Shown in pieces: positions 8,907 to 17,164 of a stretch of 64,000 bases of DNA (the first letter of the stretch is position 1; the number at the start of each line of letters is the position of its first letter). Origin of the DNA: Salegentibacter_A chungangensis. Its GTDB lineage: Bacteria; Bacteroidota; Bacteroidia; Flavobacteriales; Flavobacteriaceae. Position numbers and translations under genes: made by a program. The stretch is from assembly GCF_042678405.1 (NCBI RefSeq), contig NZ_JBHTLI010000001.1:1302001-1366000 (forward strand). Direction: 5' to 3'. Under the pieces are notes generated by a model. The model had not been told where the DNA came from and made no database searches. It saw only the letters and a list, made by a program, of their open reading frames with translations.

Positions 8907-10148
8907 TTAGTTATAAAGGAGATATTGCTTTCGCATCTCGTTAAATTCCTCGAGACCGTCTTTCCAGGTCGTCCGTATTTCTTCCGGACTCATTCCTTTT
9001 TCAATTTGCTGTTGAAGCTGAGGTCCGCCGGCAAGTTTTGTAAAGAAGCCATTAAAAAACTCTGCTTTATCTTCAGTGTTGTTGTATGCTTTAATCAGCC
9101 ACTCCAGGTTTAAGCTGTCCATTCTGCCATGTTCGCTAAGATCTGTTCCGTAGCAGGTTTTACCAAGGTGTTTAGGGTTTTTTGCTCCGTCTTTAGATTG
9201 AGGCGTATACGTATAATTGAATACATCCTTATTCAGAAATGGTGAACCGAAAACCTGGAATTGCTTATCGGTTCCTCTTCCGGCATTTACATTGGTGCCT
9301 TCAAAAAAGCAAAGGCTGGGGTAAAGATTGATCGATTTTGCATTAGGGAGATTTGGGGATGGTTTTACCGGGAGCTCGTATGGTTTGGAATGGTCGTAAT
9401 TTTCCATTTCTATAACGCTAAGATCACACTGAATCCCGTCTTTTAGCCATTTTTCACCATTGATCATTCTGGCGTATTCCCCCATTGTCAATCCGTGTAC
9501 TACAGGAATTGGATGCATTCCAACAAAACTCTGATGTTCCGGATCAAGGATAGGGCCGTCAACATAATGTCCGTTTGGGTTTGGGCGGTCAAAAACAATA
9601 AGTTCTACATCATTTTCAGCACAGGCTTCCATTACATAATGAAGTGAAGAAATGTAGGTGTAAAAACGCGCTCCTACATCCTGAAGATCGAATATCAGAA
9701 CGTCAATTCCTTCAAGCTGCGCCGCTGAAGGTTTTTTGTTGCTTCCGTAAAGGGATATGATTGGGAGCCCGGTCTTTGGGTCTTTTCCGTCTTCCACGTG
9801 TTCACCTGCATCGGCTTTTCCCCTGAATCCGTGTTCGGGTGCAAAGACCTTCACCAGATTCGCGTCACGGGAAAGTAGTGAATCTACAACGTGAGTATAT
9901 TGGTCAGGTGACTTTTCAATAAGAGAACTTTGATTCCCAACAAGTGCCACCTTTTTTCCTTCCAGCATAGGAAGGTATTTTTCGGTGCGGTTTGCAGCCA
10001 GAATAATGTTATTCTTAGCCTGTGCCGAAACAGCTTCGGGTTGTGTTTGGTGGTTTTGGGAATGCTGTTTTTCCTGGTTCGTGTTTCCACAGGAAATAAG
10101 CCCTATAAAAGCGAATAAAAATGTACTTTTGAAGAAGTTTTTAATCAT
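8907..10148 (-). CDS. DUF1343 / NamZ-type exo-beta-N-acetylmuramidase lipoprotein
   Basis: The 413-residue protein starts with a lipoprotein signal (lipobox GLISC, Cys20). It continues with the DUF1343 domain (GKKVALVGNQSS, VFAPEHGFRGKADAGE, FDLQDVGARFYTYISSLHYVMEA, VHGLTMGEYARMINGE). Members of this family (NamZ of Bacillus, homologue in Tannerella) remove terminal N-acetylmuramic acid from peptidoglycan fragments. A role in cell-wall turnover in the periplasm is therefore likely by family. Lipid anchoring rather than free secretion is what the signal suggests. The start is only 8 bp from the divergent permease gene. Confidence 0.87.
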   Translation of the reverse strand: MIKNFFKSTFLFAFIGLISCGNTNQEKQHSQNHQTQPEAVSAQAKNNIILAANRTEKYLPMLEGKKVALVGNQSSLIEKSPDQYTHVVDSLLSRDANLVKVFAPEHGFRGKADAGEHVEDGKDPKTGLPIISLYGSNKKPSAAQLEGIDVLIFDLQDVGARFYTYISSLHYVMEACAENDVELIVFDRPNPNGHYVDGPILDPEHQSFVGMHPIPVVHGLTMGEYARMINGEKWLKDGIQCDLSVIEMENYDHSKPYELPVKPSPNLPNAKSINLYPSLCFFEGTNVNAGRGTDKQFQVFGSPFLNKDVFNYTYTPQSKDGAKNPKHLGKTCYGTDLSEHGRMDSLNLEWLIKAYNNTEDKAEFFNGFFTKLAGGPQLQQQIEKGMSPEEIRTTWKDGLEEFNEMRKQYLLYN

Positions 10149-10156
10149 TTTCAGGT

Positions 10157-11389
10157 TTGAATTTAGAATTTTTTGTTGTAAAAAGGCTGATTAGCGCTAA
10201 AAAGCATAAAAGTAGTATATCTGCCCCGATTATAAAAATAGCCATAGCGGCTATTGCTATAGGGGTGGTAATGATGTTGGTGTCTTTTGCCACCGGTCTT
10301 GGTCTGCAACAAAAAATACGCGACAAGATTGCCGCTTTTAATGGGCATATCAGCATTTCCAGTTACGATAATAACAGCTCCCAGGTTTCTCTGAGACCGG
10401 TAACAAAAGATCAGGATTTTTACCCTGAATTCACCAAGGTTGAAGGGATAGAACACGTGCAGGCCGTTGCGACCAAGGTTGGGATTATCAGGACCGCTTC
10501 AGATTTTGAAGGGGTGATCGTTAAAGGCCTCGGTACAGATTATAATTGGGGATATTTCAAGGACTTTCTGGTAAGAGGTCGCTTGCCCGATTTTAATAAT
10601 AAACTTAATGATGAGGTCCTGATCTCAGAATACCTGGCAAACCGGCTTCAGCTGGAAGTTGGAGATAAGGTGCCTACTTATTTTCTAAGGGAGAACAATG
10701 ACCGCCCTTTGCTTCGGGCATTTGTGATCACTGGTATTTATGATTCCGGTTTCAGGGAATTTGATGAGCTCTATATGCTGGCCGATATTCGGCATATTCA
10801 GCGTCTCAATAAATGGGAAAAGGATGAGGTGGGAAGCTTCGAGGTTTTTGTAGATGATTTTGATGAGCTGGATTCCAAAGGGCAGGAGGTTTATGAGAAT
10901 ACAGGCTCTTTCCTGGATACCCAGACCATAAAACAGAAATATTACTCCATTTTCGAATGGCTTTCCCTCTTCGATTTTAATATAGCACTCATTATTGGGA
11001 TAATGATTTTGGTGGCCGGGATCAATATGATCACGGCGCTATTGGTGCTTATTCTTGAACGCACTCAAATGATAGGGATCTTTAAGGCTTTAGGCAGTAC
11101 AGACTGGAGCATCAGGAAGATATTTTTATACAATGCCGGTTATTTGATTCTTCTTGGTTTGTTTTGGGGGAATCTAATTGGCCTGGGCATTCTGCTTGTC
11201 CAGAAGTACTTTAAGCTCTTTCCGCTGGACCCAAGGACTTATTATGTAACCGAGGTGCCGGTGTACATCAGTTGGGACTATATACTCGCAGTGAATTTCG
11301 GAACCCTGATACTCTGTATGCTTATGTTGCTGATACCTTCTGTTATCATATCCAGAATATCGCCCGTAAAAGCAATTAAATTCGAATAA
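10157..11389 (+). CDS. LolC/LolE-type ABC transporter permease (FtsX family)
   Basis: This 410-residue inner-membrane protein has one N-terminal membrane helix (about residues 25-48), a large periplasmic MacB-like domain (about 50-270) and three C-terminal helices ending with SPVKAIKFE. That is the architecture of LolC/E, the permease that extracts lipoproteins for transfer to LolA. Motifs such as the N-terminal SISAPIIKIAIAAIAIGVVMM are usual in Bacteroidota LolC/E-like proteins. The start codon is TTG. The next in-frame ATGs lie inside the first helix, and MNLEFFVVKRLI fits the family N-terminus. No lolD ATPase is adjacent, so it must come from elsewhere. Confidence 0.85.
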   Translation: MNLEFFVVKRLISAKKHKSSISAPIIKIAIAAIAIGVVMMLVSFATGLGLQQKIRDKIAAFNGHISISSYDNNSSQVSLRPVTKDQDFYPEFTKVEGIEHVQAVATKVGIIRTASDFEGVIVKGLGTDYNWGYFKDFLVRGRLPDFNNKLNDEVLISEYLANRLQLEVGDKVPTYFLRENNDRPLLRAFVITGIYDSGFREFDELYMLADIRHIQRLNKWEKDEVGSFEVFVDDFDELDSKGQEVYENTGSFLDTQTIKQKYYSIFEWLSLFDFNIALIIGIMILVAGINMITALLVLILERTQMIGIFKALGSTDWSIRKIFLYNAGYLILLGLFWGNLIGLGILLVQKYFKLFPLDPRTYYVTEVPVYISWDYILAVNFGTLILCMLMLLIPSVIISRISPVKAIKFE

Positions 11390-11434
11390 GAACGACTATT
11401 TAATAAGAGGGTCAAGTTAAAATGGGTTCAAATT

Positions 11435-11463
11435 ATTGATTTTGTTCTCTTTTTCTACCTTTG
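11435..11463 (+). promoter_or_regulatory. Bacteroidota-type promoter for the CBS-like gene
   Basis: TTG (11435-11437) and TACCTTTG (11456-11463), 18 bp apart, match the Bacteroidota primary sigma factor consensus (TTG at -33, TAnnTTTG at -7). The box ends 18 bp before the ATG at 11482. Its TTG doubles as the false start codon of the longest reading frame. Confidence 0.75.
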
Positions 11464-11481
11464 CACTCTCAAAAAAATAAA

Positions 11482-12462
11482 ATGGAATACGCAGAAAACA
11501 TACTCGGTACAATCGGGAATACGCCTTTGGTTAAGATGAATAAGATCACCAAGGAAATAGATGCCCTTGTACTGGCTAAATATGAAACCTTTAACCCGGG
11601 GAATTCGGTTAAGGACCGGATGGCGGTAAAAATGATAGAAGCAGCGGAAGCTGAAGGGAAGTTAAAACCTGGAGGGACCATTATTGAAGGGACCTCGGGG
11701 AATACCGGAATGGGCCTTGCCCTTGCAGCTATCGTAAAGGGCTATAAAATGATTTGTGTGCTTTCAGATAAGCAAAGCAAGGAAAAGATGGATATCCTTA
11801 GAGCCGTGGGAAGTGAAGTGGTGGTTTGCCCTACCGATGTTGCTCCGGAAGACCCAAGGTCTTACTATTCTACTTCTAAAAGGCTTGCTGAGGAAACGCC
11901 GAATTCCTGGTATGTGAACCAGTATGATAATCTGGCGAATACGCAGGCTCATTATGAGAGTACTGGACCTGAGATCTGGGAGCAGACAGATGGAAAGGTT
12001 ACTCACTTTGTAGTGGGGGTAGGAACCGGCGGGACCATCTCTGGTGTAGGTAAATACTTAAAAGAAAAGAACCCGAATATAAAAGTTTGGGGAATAGATA
12101 CCTATGGTTCCGTTTTTAAGAAATACCACGAAACCGGTGAATTTGATAAGAATGAGATCTATCCTTATGTGACCGAAGGGATAGGGGAAGATATAATTCC
12201 AAAGAATGTGGACTTTAGTGTTATTGACGGTTTCACCAAGGTGACCGATAAGGATGCAGCCATTTATACCCGCCGTCTGGCAAGGGAAGAGGGCTTTTTC
12301 TTAGGGAACAGTGCAGGTGCTGCAGCAAAAGGTTTACTTCAGTTAAAAGAACATTTTACCAAAGACGATGTGGTGGTGGTCTTGTTCCACGATCACGGAA
12401 GCAGATATGTAGGTAAGATCTATAATGATGACTGGATGAAGGAACAAGGTTTCTTGGAATAA
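11482..12462 (+). CDS. Cystathionine beta-synthase-like / cysteine synthase PLP enzyme
   Basis: This is a 326-residue fold-type II PLP enzyme. The PLP lysine is in NPGNSVKDR (Lys44), the substrate loop is EGTSGNTG (69-76), and the phosphate-binding loop is GVGTGGTISG (177-186). The C-terminus NDDWMKEQGFLE resembles the catalytic domain of cystathionine beta-synthase more than CysK/CysM, but there is no regulatory CBS pair. The reaction is therefore either cystathionine formation from serine and homocysteine or cysteine synthesis. I used the ATG at 11482. The upstream TTG at 11461 is part of the promoter -7 box. A clean terminator follows. Confidence 0.88.
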   Translation: MEYAENILGTIGNTPLVKMNKITKEIDALVLAKYETFNPGNSVKDRMAVKMIEAAEAEGKLKPGGTIIEGTSGNTGMGLALAAIVKGYKMICVLSDKQSKEKMDILRAVGSEVVVCPTDVAPEDPRSYYSTSKRLAEETPNSWYVNQYDNLANTQAHYESTGPEIWEQTDGKVTHFVVGVGTGGTISGVGKYLKEKNPNIKVWGIDTYGSVFKKYHETGEFDKNEIYPYVTEGIGEDIIPKNVDFSVIDGFTKVTDKDAAIYTRRLAREEGFFLGNSAGAAAKGLLQLKEHFTKDDVVVVLFHDHGSRYVGKIYNDDWMKEQGFLE

Positions 12463-12463
12463 G

Positions 12464-12494
12464 AAAAAAATCCTGCTTTAAGCAGGATTTTTTT
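12464..12494 (+). terminator. Intrinsic terminator
   Basis: TCCTGCT / AGCAGGA form a 7-bp stem with a TTA loop, extended by A-T pairs and followed by a T-run, directly after the CBS-like gene. Confidence 0.9.
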
Positions 12495-12525
12495 ATATAA
12501 TTACTATACTAAATTCAAAATAATT

Positions 12526-14628
12526 ATGAAAAACGTATACTGGTTAGCCAGTTTTCTTTTAATGATTACTGTTGGGCTTTCCGCTCAGGAAAGTGCAGAT
12601 TCCGAAAGCGGGAATCTGAATGTGAAAATGGATTTACAAAACCCTTCAAGGGAGATTAACGATGGGACTGCACGGATTGTGGTCTCAGGAGGGCAGGCAC
12701 CTTATAAATACAAATGGAGTGAAAAGAACACAAGCCTGGATGCCCAAAAGGCAACTGGGATCATAGAAGGGATGCAATACTCTGTTGAAGTAAGTGATGC
12801 CAGCGGAGAAAAGGTTGTAAAAGAGTTCACCATTCCTGCAGAATCAATTACCGAGATTTTTAATAGCCGGGTGCAACCGGCAGTAGATTTCCTGGGGAAC
12901 ATCCTGTTTTGGGACCCGTTTGCGACTATTGGGATCTACGATCCGGTAGTGTATACCGATCAGAAGGAAATCCCTATCCCAAACTGGGATGCTACAACAA
13001 ATAAAACCTACAGTCTTAAGCGCTGGCTGGTGGAGGAAAACAATTCGGTTAAGGAAGGCGATAAGATTGCCATTGTGGAAACCGATACCGGTGAAGAAAT
13101 TGAAGTGTTCTCTGATGTAAACGGAACGCTTACTCACCTGGTAGATGAAGGCGGGGTGATCTTCAATCCTAATGCTACCAGCGATGTAATAGAGCAAAAT
13201 GCGCATATGCTTGCGCAAATACGGTATGATGATCCGCAGCCATTGTTACACCCGAATGGGGAGATCAGAAAAAATACGATTCCGTTTATTGTGATCTGGT
13301 TGATCCTGGGGAGTATATTCTTCACCTTCCGCTTAGGCTTTATCAATATCAGAGGTTTTAAGCATTCTATTGAACTTGCCAAAGGTAAGTATGATGATCC
13401 CGACGCACCAGGTACAATTACTCACTTTCAGGCTATGGCAACTGCAGTTTCTGCAACCGTAGGTCTTGGTAATATTGCCGGGGTGGCCGTGGCGATCTCT
13501 CTTGGTGGAGCAGGAGCCACCTTCTGGATGTTTACAGCAGGTTTCTTCGGAATGTCCCTGAAATTTGTTGAATGTACCCTGGGTGTGAAATATCGTTTTA
13601 TCAATAACGAAGGCCGTATTTTCGGAGGGCCGATGAATTATCTTCGCTATGGGCTTGAAAAAAGGAATCTGAGGTCTCTTGGGAAGTTTCTGGCAGTATT
13701 CTTTGCAATACTGGGTGTTGGGGCTTCTTTTGGAGGTGGGAATATGTTGCAGTCCAACCAGGCGTTTAAGATCGTTGCGGAACAAATTCCACTCCTGCAG
13801 GGGCACGGTTTCTGGTTCGGAATTGGATTCTCTATCCTCGTGGGAATAGTAATTATTGGAGGGATAAACAGTATTGCCAGGGTTACCAGTAAAGTGGTGC
13901 CGTTTATGGCTATTGTTTACATTCTTGGTTGTTTGACCGTGATTGCCGTGAACTTCGAAAATATTGGTGGTGCTTTTTCTGCGATTTTTAACGGAGCCTT
14001 TTCTGCAAGCGCGATGAAAGGCGGATTGATCGGGGTACTGATTATTGGTCTGCAAAGGGCAGCCTTCTCCAGTGAGGCCGGGGTGGGTTCAGCGGCAATT
14101 GCCCACAGTGCTTCCAAAACCAATAATCCCATAGCTGACGGATTCACCTCTCTTGTGGAACCTTTTATAGATACGATGGTGGTTTGTACAATGACTGCCC
14201 TGGTGCTTATTTTTACAGGGATGCACGAGGTAGATAGCCTAGGAGGGGTTGAGCTTACTTCAGATGCCTTTGGTAGTGTGATCTCCTGGTTCCCTGCAGT
14301 ACTTGCATTAGCGGTGTTCCTATTTGCTTTTTCAACTATGGTTTCCTGGTCTTATTATGGAATGAGATCCTGGACATATTTATTTGGGAAAAGCAAGAAG
14401 TCTGAACTTATTTACAAAGTACTGTTCCTGATTTTCGTAGTTGTAGGAGCATCTACCAGCCTTGGAGCAGTGTTGAGTTTTTCAGATATGATGATCCTGG
14501 CGATGTCTTTCCCTAATATTATTGGCCTGTACATTATGTCTTCTGAAATAAGGGAAGACCTGAGGGAGTACTGGCATAAACTTCACAATGGAGAACTCTT
14601 TATAAACCCGAAGTACAAAAAAGCCTAA
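12526..14628 (+). CDS. Sodium:alanine symporter (AGCS) with secreted SprB-lipoyl-like N-terminal extension, copy 1
   Basis: The 700-residue protein is a fusion. Residues 1-20 form a signal peptide. Residues about 35-105 make one SprB-type repeat (SGGQAPYKYKW, then VEVSDASG). Residues 106-140 look like the first AGCS helix (VQPAVDFLGNILFWDPF). Residues about 155-235 resemble a biotinyl/lipoyl barrel (VKEGDKIAIVETDTG, then SDVNGTLTHLVDEGGVI). The lysine that would carry the cofactor is replaced by Thr in ETDT. From residue 250 the normal AGCS transporter follows, with FINIRGFKHSIELAKGKYDDP and SATVGLGNIAGVAVAISLGGAGA. It should import alanine or glycine with sodium. A close paralogue lies at 17165-19243. 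Confidence 0.88.
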   Translation: MKNVYWLASFLLMITVGLSAQESADSESGNLNVKMDLQNPSREINDGTARIVVSGGQAPYKYKWSEKNTSLDAQKATGIIEGMQYSVEVSDASGEKVVKEFTIPAESITEIFNSRVQPAVDFLGNILFWDPFATIGIYDPVVYTDQKEIPIPNWDATTNKTYSLKRWLVEENNSVKEGDKIAIVETDTGEEIEVFSDVNGTLTHLVDEGGVIFNPNATSDVIEQNAHMLAQIRYDDPQPLLHPNGEIRKNTIPFIVIWLILGSIFFTFRLGFINIRGFKHSIELAKGKYDDPDAPGTITHFQAMATAVSATVGLGNIAGVAVAISLGGAGATFWMFTAGFFGMSLKFVECTLGVKYRFINNEGRIFGGPMNYLRYGLEKRNLRSLGKFLAVFFAILGVGASFGGGNMLQSNQAFKIVAEQIPLLQGHGFWFGIGFSILVGIVIIGGINSIARVTSKVVPFMAIVYILGCLTVIAVNFENIGGAFSAIFNGAFSASAMKGGLIGVLIIGLQRAAFSSEAGVGSAAIAHSASKTNNPIADGFTSLVEPFIDTMVVCTMTALVLIFTGMHEVDSLGGVELTSDAFGSVISWFPAVLALAVFLFAFSTMVSWSYYGMRSWTYLFGKSKKSELIYKVLFLIFVVVGASTSLGAVLSFSDMMILAMSFPNIIGLYIMSSEIREDLREYWHKLHNGELFINPKYKKA

Positions 14629-14653
14629 ACAGGTTTTAGTAATACTTTTAGAT

Positions 14654-14683
14654 AAAACCTTTCCGGAGACCGGGAAGGTTTTT
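14654..14683 (+). terminator. Intrinsic terminator
   Basis: AAAACCTTTCCGG pairs with CCGGGAAGGTTTT (one G-U pair) around AGA/C, followed by T residues, after symporter copy 1. An imperfect hairpin (AAATTACCGG / CTGGTAATTT, 14698-14723) lies a little downstream in front of the GDSL gene. Confidence 0.82.
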
Positions 14684-14735
14684 CTATATTAGGCTGAAAA
14701 TTACCGGTTCCGGCTGGTAATTTAAATTTTGATTT

Positions 14736-15440
14736 ATGACCAACTATAAAGCCCTGATTGTGTTATTTCTGCTGGTTATGGCCGGCTGCAGCTCAACTTC
14801 TAAGATTTCAAATGCACCGGAACCTTCCGAAAATAAATTCAGTTATCTTGCTTTGGGAGACTCCTACACCATAGGGGAGAGTGTAAGTGTAGACCAGCGC
14901 TGGCCTGTTCAGCTTTCAAACCGTCTTAATGAAAGGGGGATAAAAGTAGCTCCTCCAAAGATCATAGCAAAGACAGGATGGACTACCGGAAACCTGCTGG
15001 ACGGGATAAATTCTGAATTGGATGTACAGCGTGATTTTGACCTTGTCTCCATTTTGATTGGAGTAAATAACCAATACCAGGGTAAAAGTATAGATCAGTA
15101 CGAAGAGGAGTTAAGGACTATTTTCAATAAGGCTATAAATCATTCCAAGCGGGGAAAGGAAGGAGTTTTTGCTCTTAGTATACCTGATTACGGAGTTACT
15201 CCTTTTGGAAAACCAAATGAGGAGAAGATCCGAGAGGAAATTAATGCCTTTAATGCTGTGTTCAGAGAGGTAGCTGAAGATTTTGAGGTCGATTTTTATA
15301 ATATCACTCCAATTTCCCGGGAAGCGGAAACCAATTCCGGGCTAGTTGCCGAGGACGGCTTGCATCCAAGCGGACTTATGTACAGATACTGGGTTGATCT
15401 TGTGGTTGATGAGGTCGCCCAAAAACTACCTGAAAATTAA
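14736..15440 (+). CDS. SGNH/GDSL-family hydrolase lipoprotein
   Basis: The 234-residue protein has a lipoprotein signal (VMAGCSS, Cys18). The SGNH blocks are block I LALGDSYTIGE with nucleophile Ser43, block III GVNNQYQG, and block V DGLHPSG with the Asp-x-x-His pair. It is probably an ester or acetyl hydrolase at the cell surface or in the periplasm, acting on lipids or on acetylated glycans. The substrate is not shown. It stands between the two extended symporters but has its own spacing and need not be functionally linked to them. Confidence 0.87.
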   Translation: MTNYKALIVLFLLVMAGCSSTSKISNAPEPSENKFSYLALGDSYTIGESVSVDQRWPVQLSNRLNERGIKVAPPKIIAKTGWTTGNLLDGINSELDVQRDFDLVSILIGVNNQYQGKSIDQYEEELRTIFNKAINHSKRGKEGVFALSIPDYGVTPFGKPNEEKIREEINAFNAVFREVAEDFEVDFYNITPISREAETNSGLVAEDGLHPSGLMYRYWVDLVVDEVAQKLPEN

Positions 15441-15485
15441 TTAGGCAGGTGTTTGGTGTATGGCTTTATTCCCTAAATTTATTCA

Positions 15486-16766
15486 ATGAGGGAGGAATTT
15501 TTACACCACATCTGGAAGCTGAAGAAATTCGATTTTATCCGGGCTGAGACCACAGCCGGCGACCCTATTCTATTTATCGATCCAGGCCGTCACAACCTGG
15601 ATTCCGGTCCCGATTTTTTTAACGCCAGGCTTAGGATAGGAGATCAGTTGTGGGCCGGAAATGTAGAAATTCATCTGAAGGCTTCAGATTGGTATTTTCA
15701 CGGCCACGAGACTGATGAGAATTATGATAATGTGATCCTGCATGTCGTGTGGGAAGACGATGTGGAGATTTTCAGAAAAGATAATACCCCGGTACCAAGC
15801 CTTGTCTTAAAGAAGCTGGTAGACCCTAGCTTACTTAAAAACTTTCAGCAGCTATTTACAGGTAATTTCACCTGGATCAACTGTGAGCACCACTTTGGGG
15901 AGTTTAGTGATTTTGATGTGCATAACTGGCTGGAAAGGATGTATATCGAAAGGCTTGAAGAGCGCTCCCTTCTTATTGAAGAAATGCTGAAAGAAAGTGA
16001 AAATGACTGGGAAGCTGTTTTGTTCAGACTCCTGGCCAAGGCATTCGGGTTAAAGGTGAATGGAGATGCATTTCTAAGTATGGCCAACAGCATTAATTTT
16101 AAAACCCTCTTGAAATGCCGGAATAAAGCTGAAGATGTTGAGGCTTTATTCCTGGGGCAGTCCGGCCTGCTGGACTCGGAAAATGAGGATCTGTATTTTA
16201 ATGAGCTGAAAAAGCGGTATGCTTATCTAAAGCATAAGTTTTCCCTGCAAAATGATTACGTGATAAAGCCCAAATACTTTAGACTCCGGCCGGATAATTT
16301 TCCCAATTTGAGATTGGCCCAGCTTGCAGGATTGTATTCAGGAAATTCAGGTATGTTTCAACTCTTGATGCATTCCGGGGTAATTGCAGAGATTCGGGAT
16401 GTATTTGATGTTGAAGTTACCGATTACTGGAAAACTCATTATAATTTCGGTCGTCCGCATAAAGTCAGGAAAAAGAAGCTCTCGAAGGATTTTATAGACC
16501 TGCTGCTTATTAACTGCATTATTCCGTTGCGGTTTGCCTACGGGAAATATAAAGGTGATTTCCTGGAAGAGGAGTTACTGGAGCTGATCGCACAAATTTC
16601 AGGAGAGAAAAATTCGGTTATGGAGAAATTTGAGGTTCTAAGACCCGGACTTGCGCGAAACGCCCTGAATACACAGGCCTTGCTTCAGCTTAAAAGCACT
16701 TATTGCGATAAGAACAGATGTCTGTATTGCAGTCTTGGCCATAAATTCCTGCAGGGGAGCGCATAA
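15486..16766 (+). CDS. DUF2851 family protein
   Basis: This 426-residue soluble protein begins MREEFLHHIWKLKKFD, the recognisable start of the Bacteroidota family DUF2851, and continues with FIDPGRHNLDSGPDFFNARL and NVEIHLKASDW. The acidic and histidine residues in this first part (HxxDSGPDF, NVEIH, DNVILHVVWEDD) resemble a metal-dependent nuclease-like core. That is only an impression, and the function of the family is unknown. The C-terminus carries a cysteine cluster (CDKNRCLYC). The next gene begins 19 bp downstream. Confidence 0.8.
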   Translation: MREEFLHHIWKLKKFDFIRAETTAGDPILFIDPGRHNLDSGPDFFNARLRIGDQLWAGNVEIHLKASDWYFHGHETDENYDNVILHVVWEDDVEIFRKDNTPVPSLVLKKLVDPSLLKNFQQLFTGNFTWINCEHHFGEFSDFDVHNWLERMYIERLEERSLLIEEMLKESENDWEAVLFRLLAKAFGLKVNGDAFLSMANSINFKTLLKCRNKAEDVEALFLGQSGLLDSENEDLYFNELKKRYAYLKHKFSLQNDYVIKPKYFRLRPDNFPNLRLAQLAGLYSGNSGMFQLLMHSGVIAEIRDVFDVEVTDYWKTHYNFGRPHKVRKKKLSKDFIDLLLINCIIPLRFAYGKYKGDFLEEELLELIAQISGEKNSVMEKFEVLRPGLARNALNTQALLQLKSTYCDKNRCLYCSLGHKFLQGSA

Positions 16767-16785
16767 ATATTTTATATTTGTGCCA

Positions 16786-17016
16786 ATGAGGAGTTTTATT
16801 TACAACATCAGGTATTTCTTTGAAAGGCACGGTTTTTATGTGTCCTCTCGTCTTGCCGATAAAATTGGGATGAGAGCCAGAAGTGTGAGGTTGTTTTTTA
16901 TCTATGCTTCTTTCTTCACGATGGGGATTGGCTTTGTGGTTTATCTTACCCTGGCATTTTGGTTAAAGCTGAAAGATCTTGTTTATACCAAACGAAGCTC
17001 TGTGTTCGATCTCTAA
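16786..17016 (+). CDS. PspC-domain small membrane protein
   Basis: This 76-residue protein matches the PspC fold: the segment RLADKIGMRARSVRLFFIYASFF leads into one strong membrane helix (GIGFVVYLTLAFWLKL). PspC-like proteins act at the inner membrane in envelope-stress sensing, but small solo copies in Bacteroidota are uncharacterised. The ATG at 16786 was chosen because the longer frame begins inside the DUF2851 gene. A TATATTTG box (16773-16780) ends 5 bp before this ATG, so the transcript may have almost no leader. Confidence 0.75.
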   Translation: MRSFIYNIRYFFERHGFYVSSRLADKIGMRARSVRLFFIYASFFTMGIGFVVYLTLAFWLKLKDLVYTKRSSVFDL

Positions 17017-17164
17017 TGCTGTTTTTATCTTTTTGAGATGAAAACCTTCACTTTATTTTAACAATTCCTTTGCAATTTAACTCCATATAATTTGAAAAAG
17101 CCTATTTTTTTAGCATCTTGCTTCGCTGAAAAATCTATTATAATCTAAACAACAGCTATTCTAT

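Noticed and set aside
11461..11481. TTG start for the CBS-like enzyme
   Set aside because: This TTG is part of the promoter -7 box TACCTTTG, and the extra residues are not family-like.
13333..14055. 240-codon minus-strand frame inside symporter copy 1
   Set aside because: Its composition (many His, Lys, Asn, Thr, with no domain) and full overlap with a clear transporter mark it as a shadow frame.
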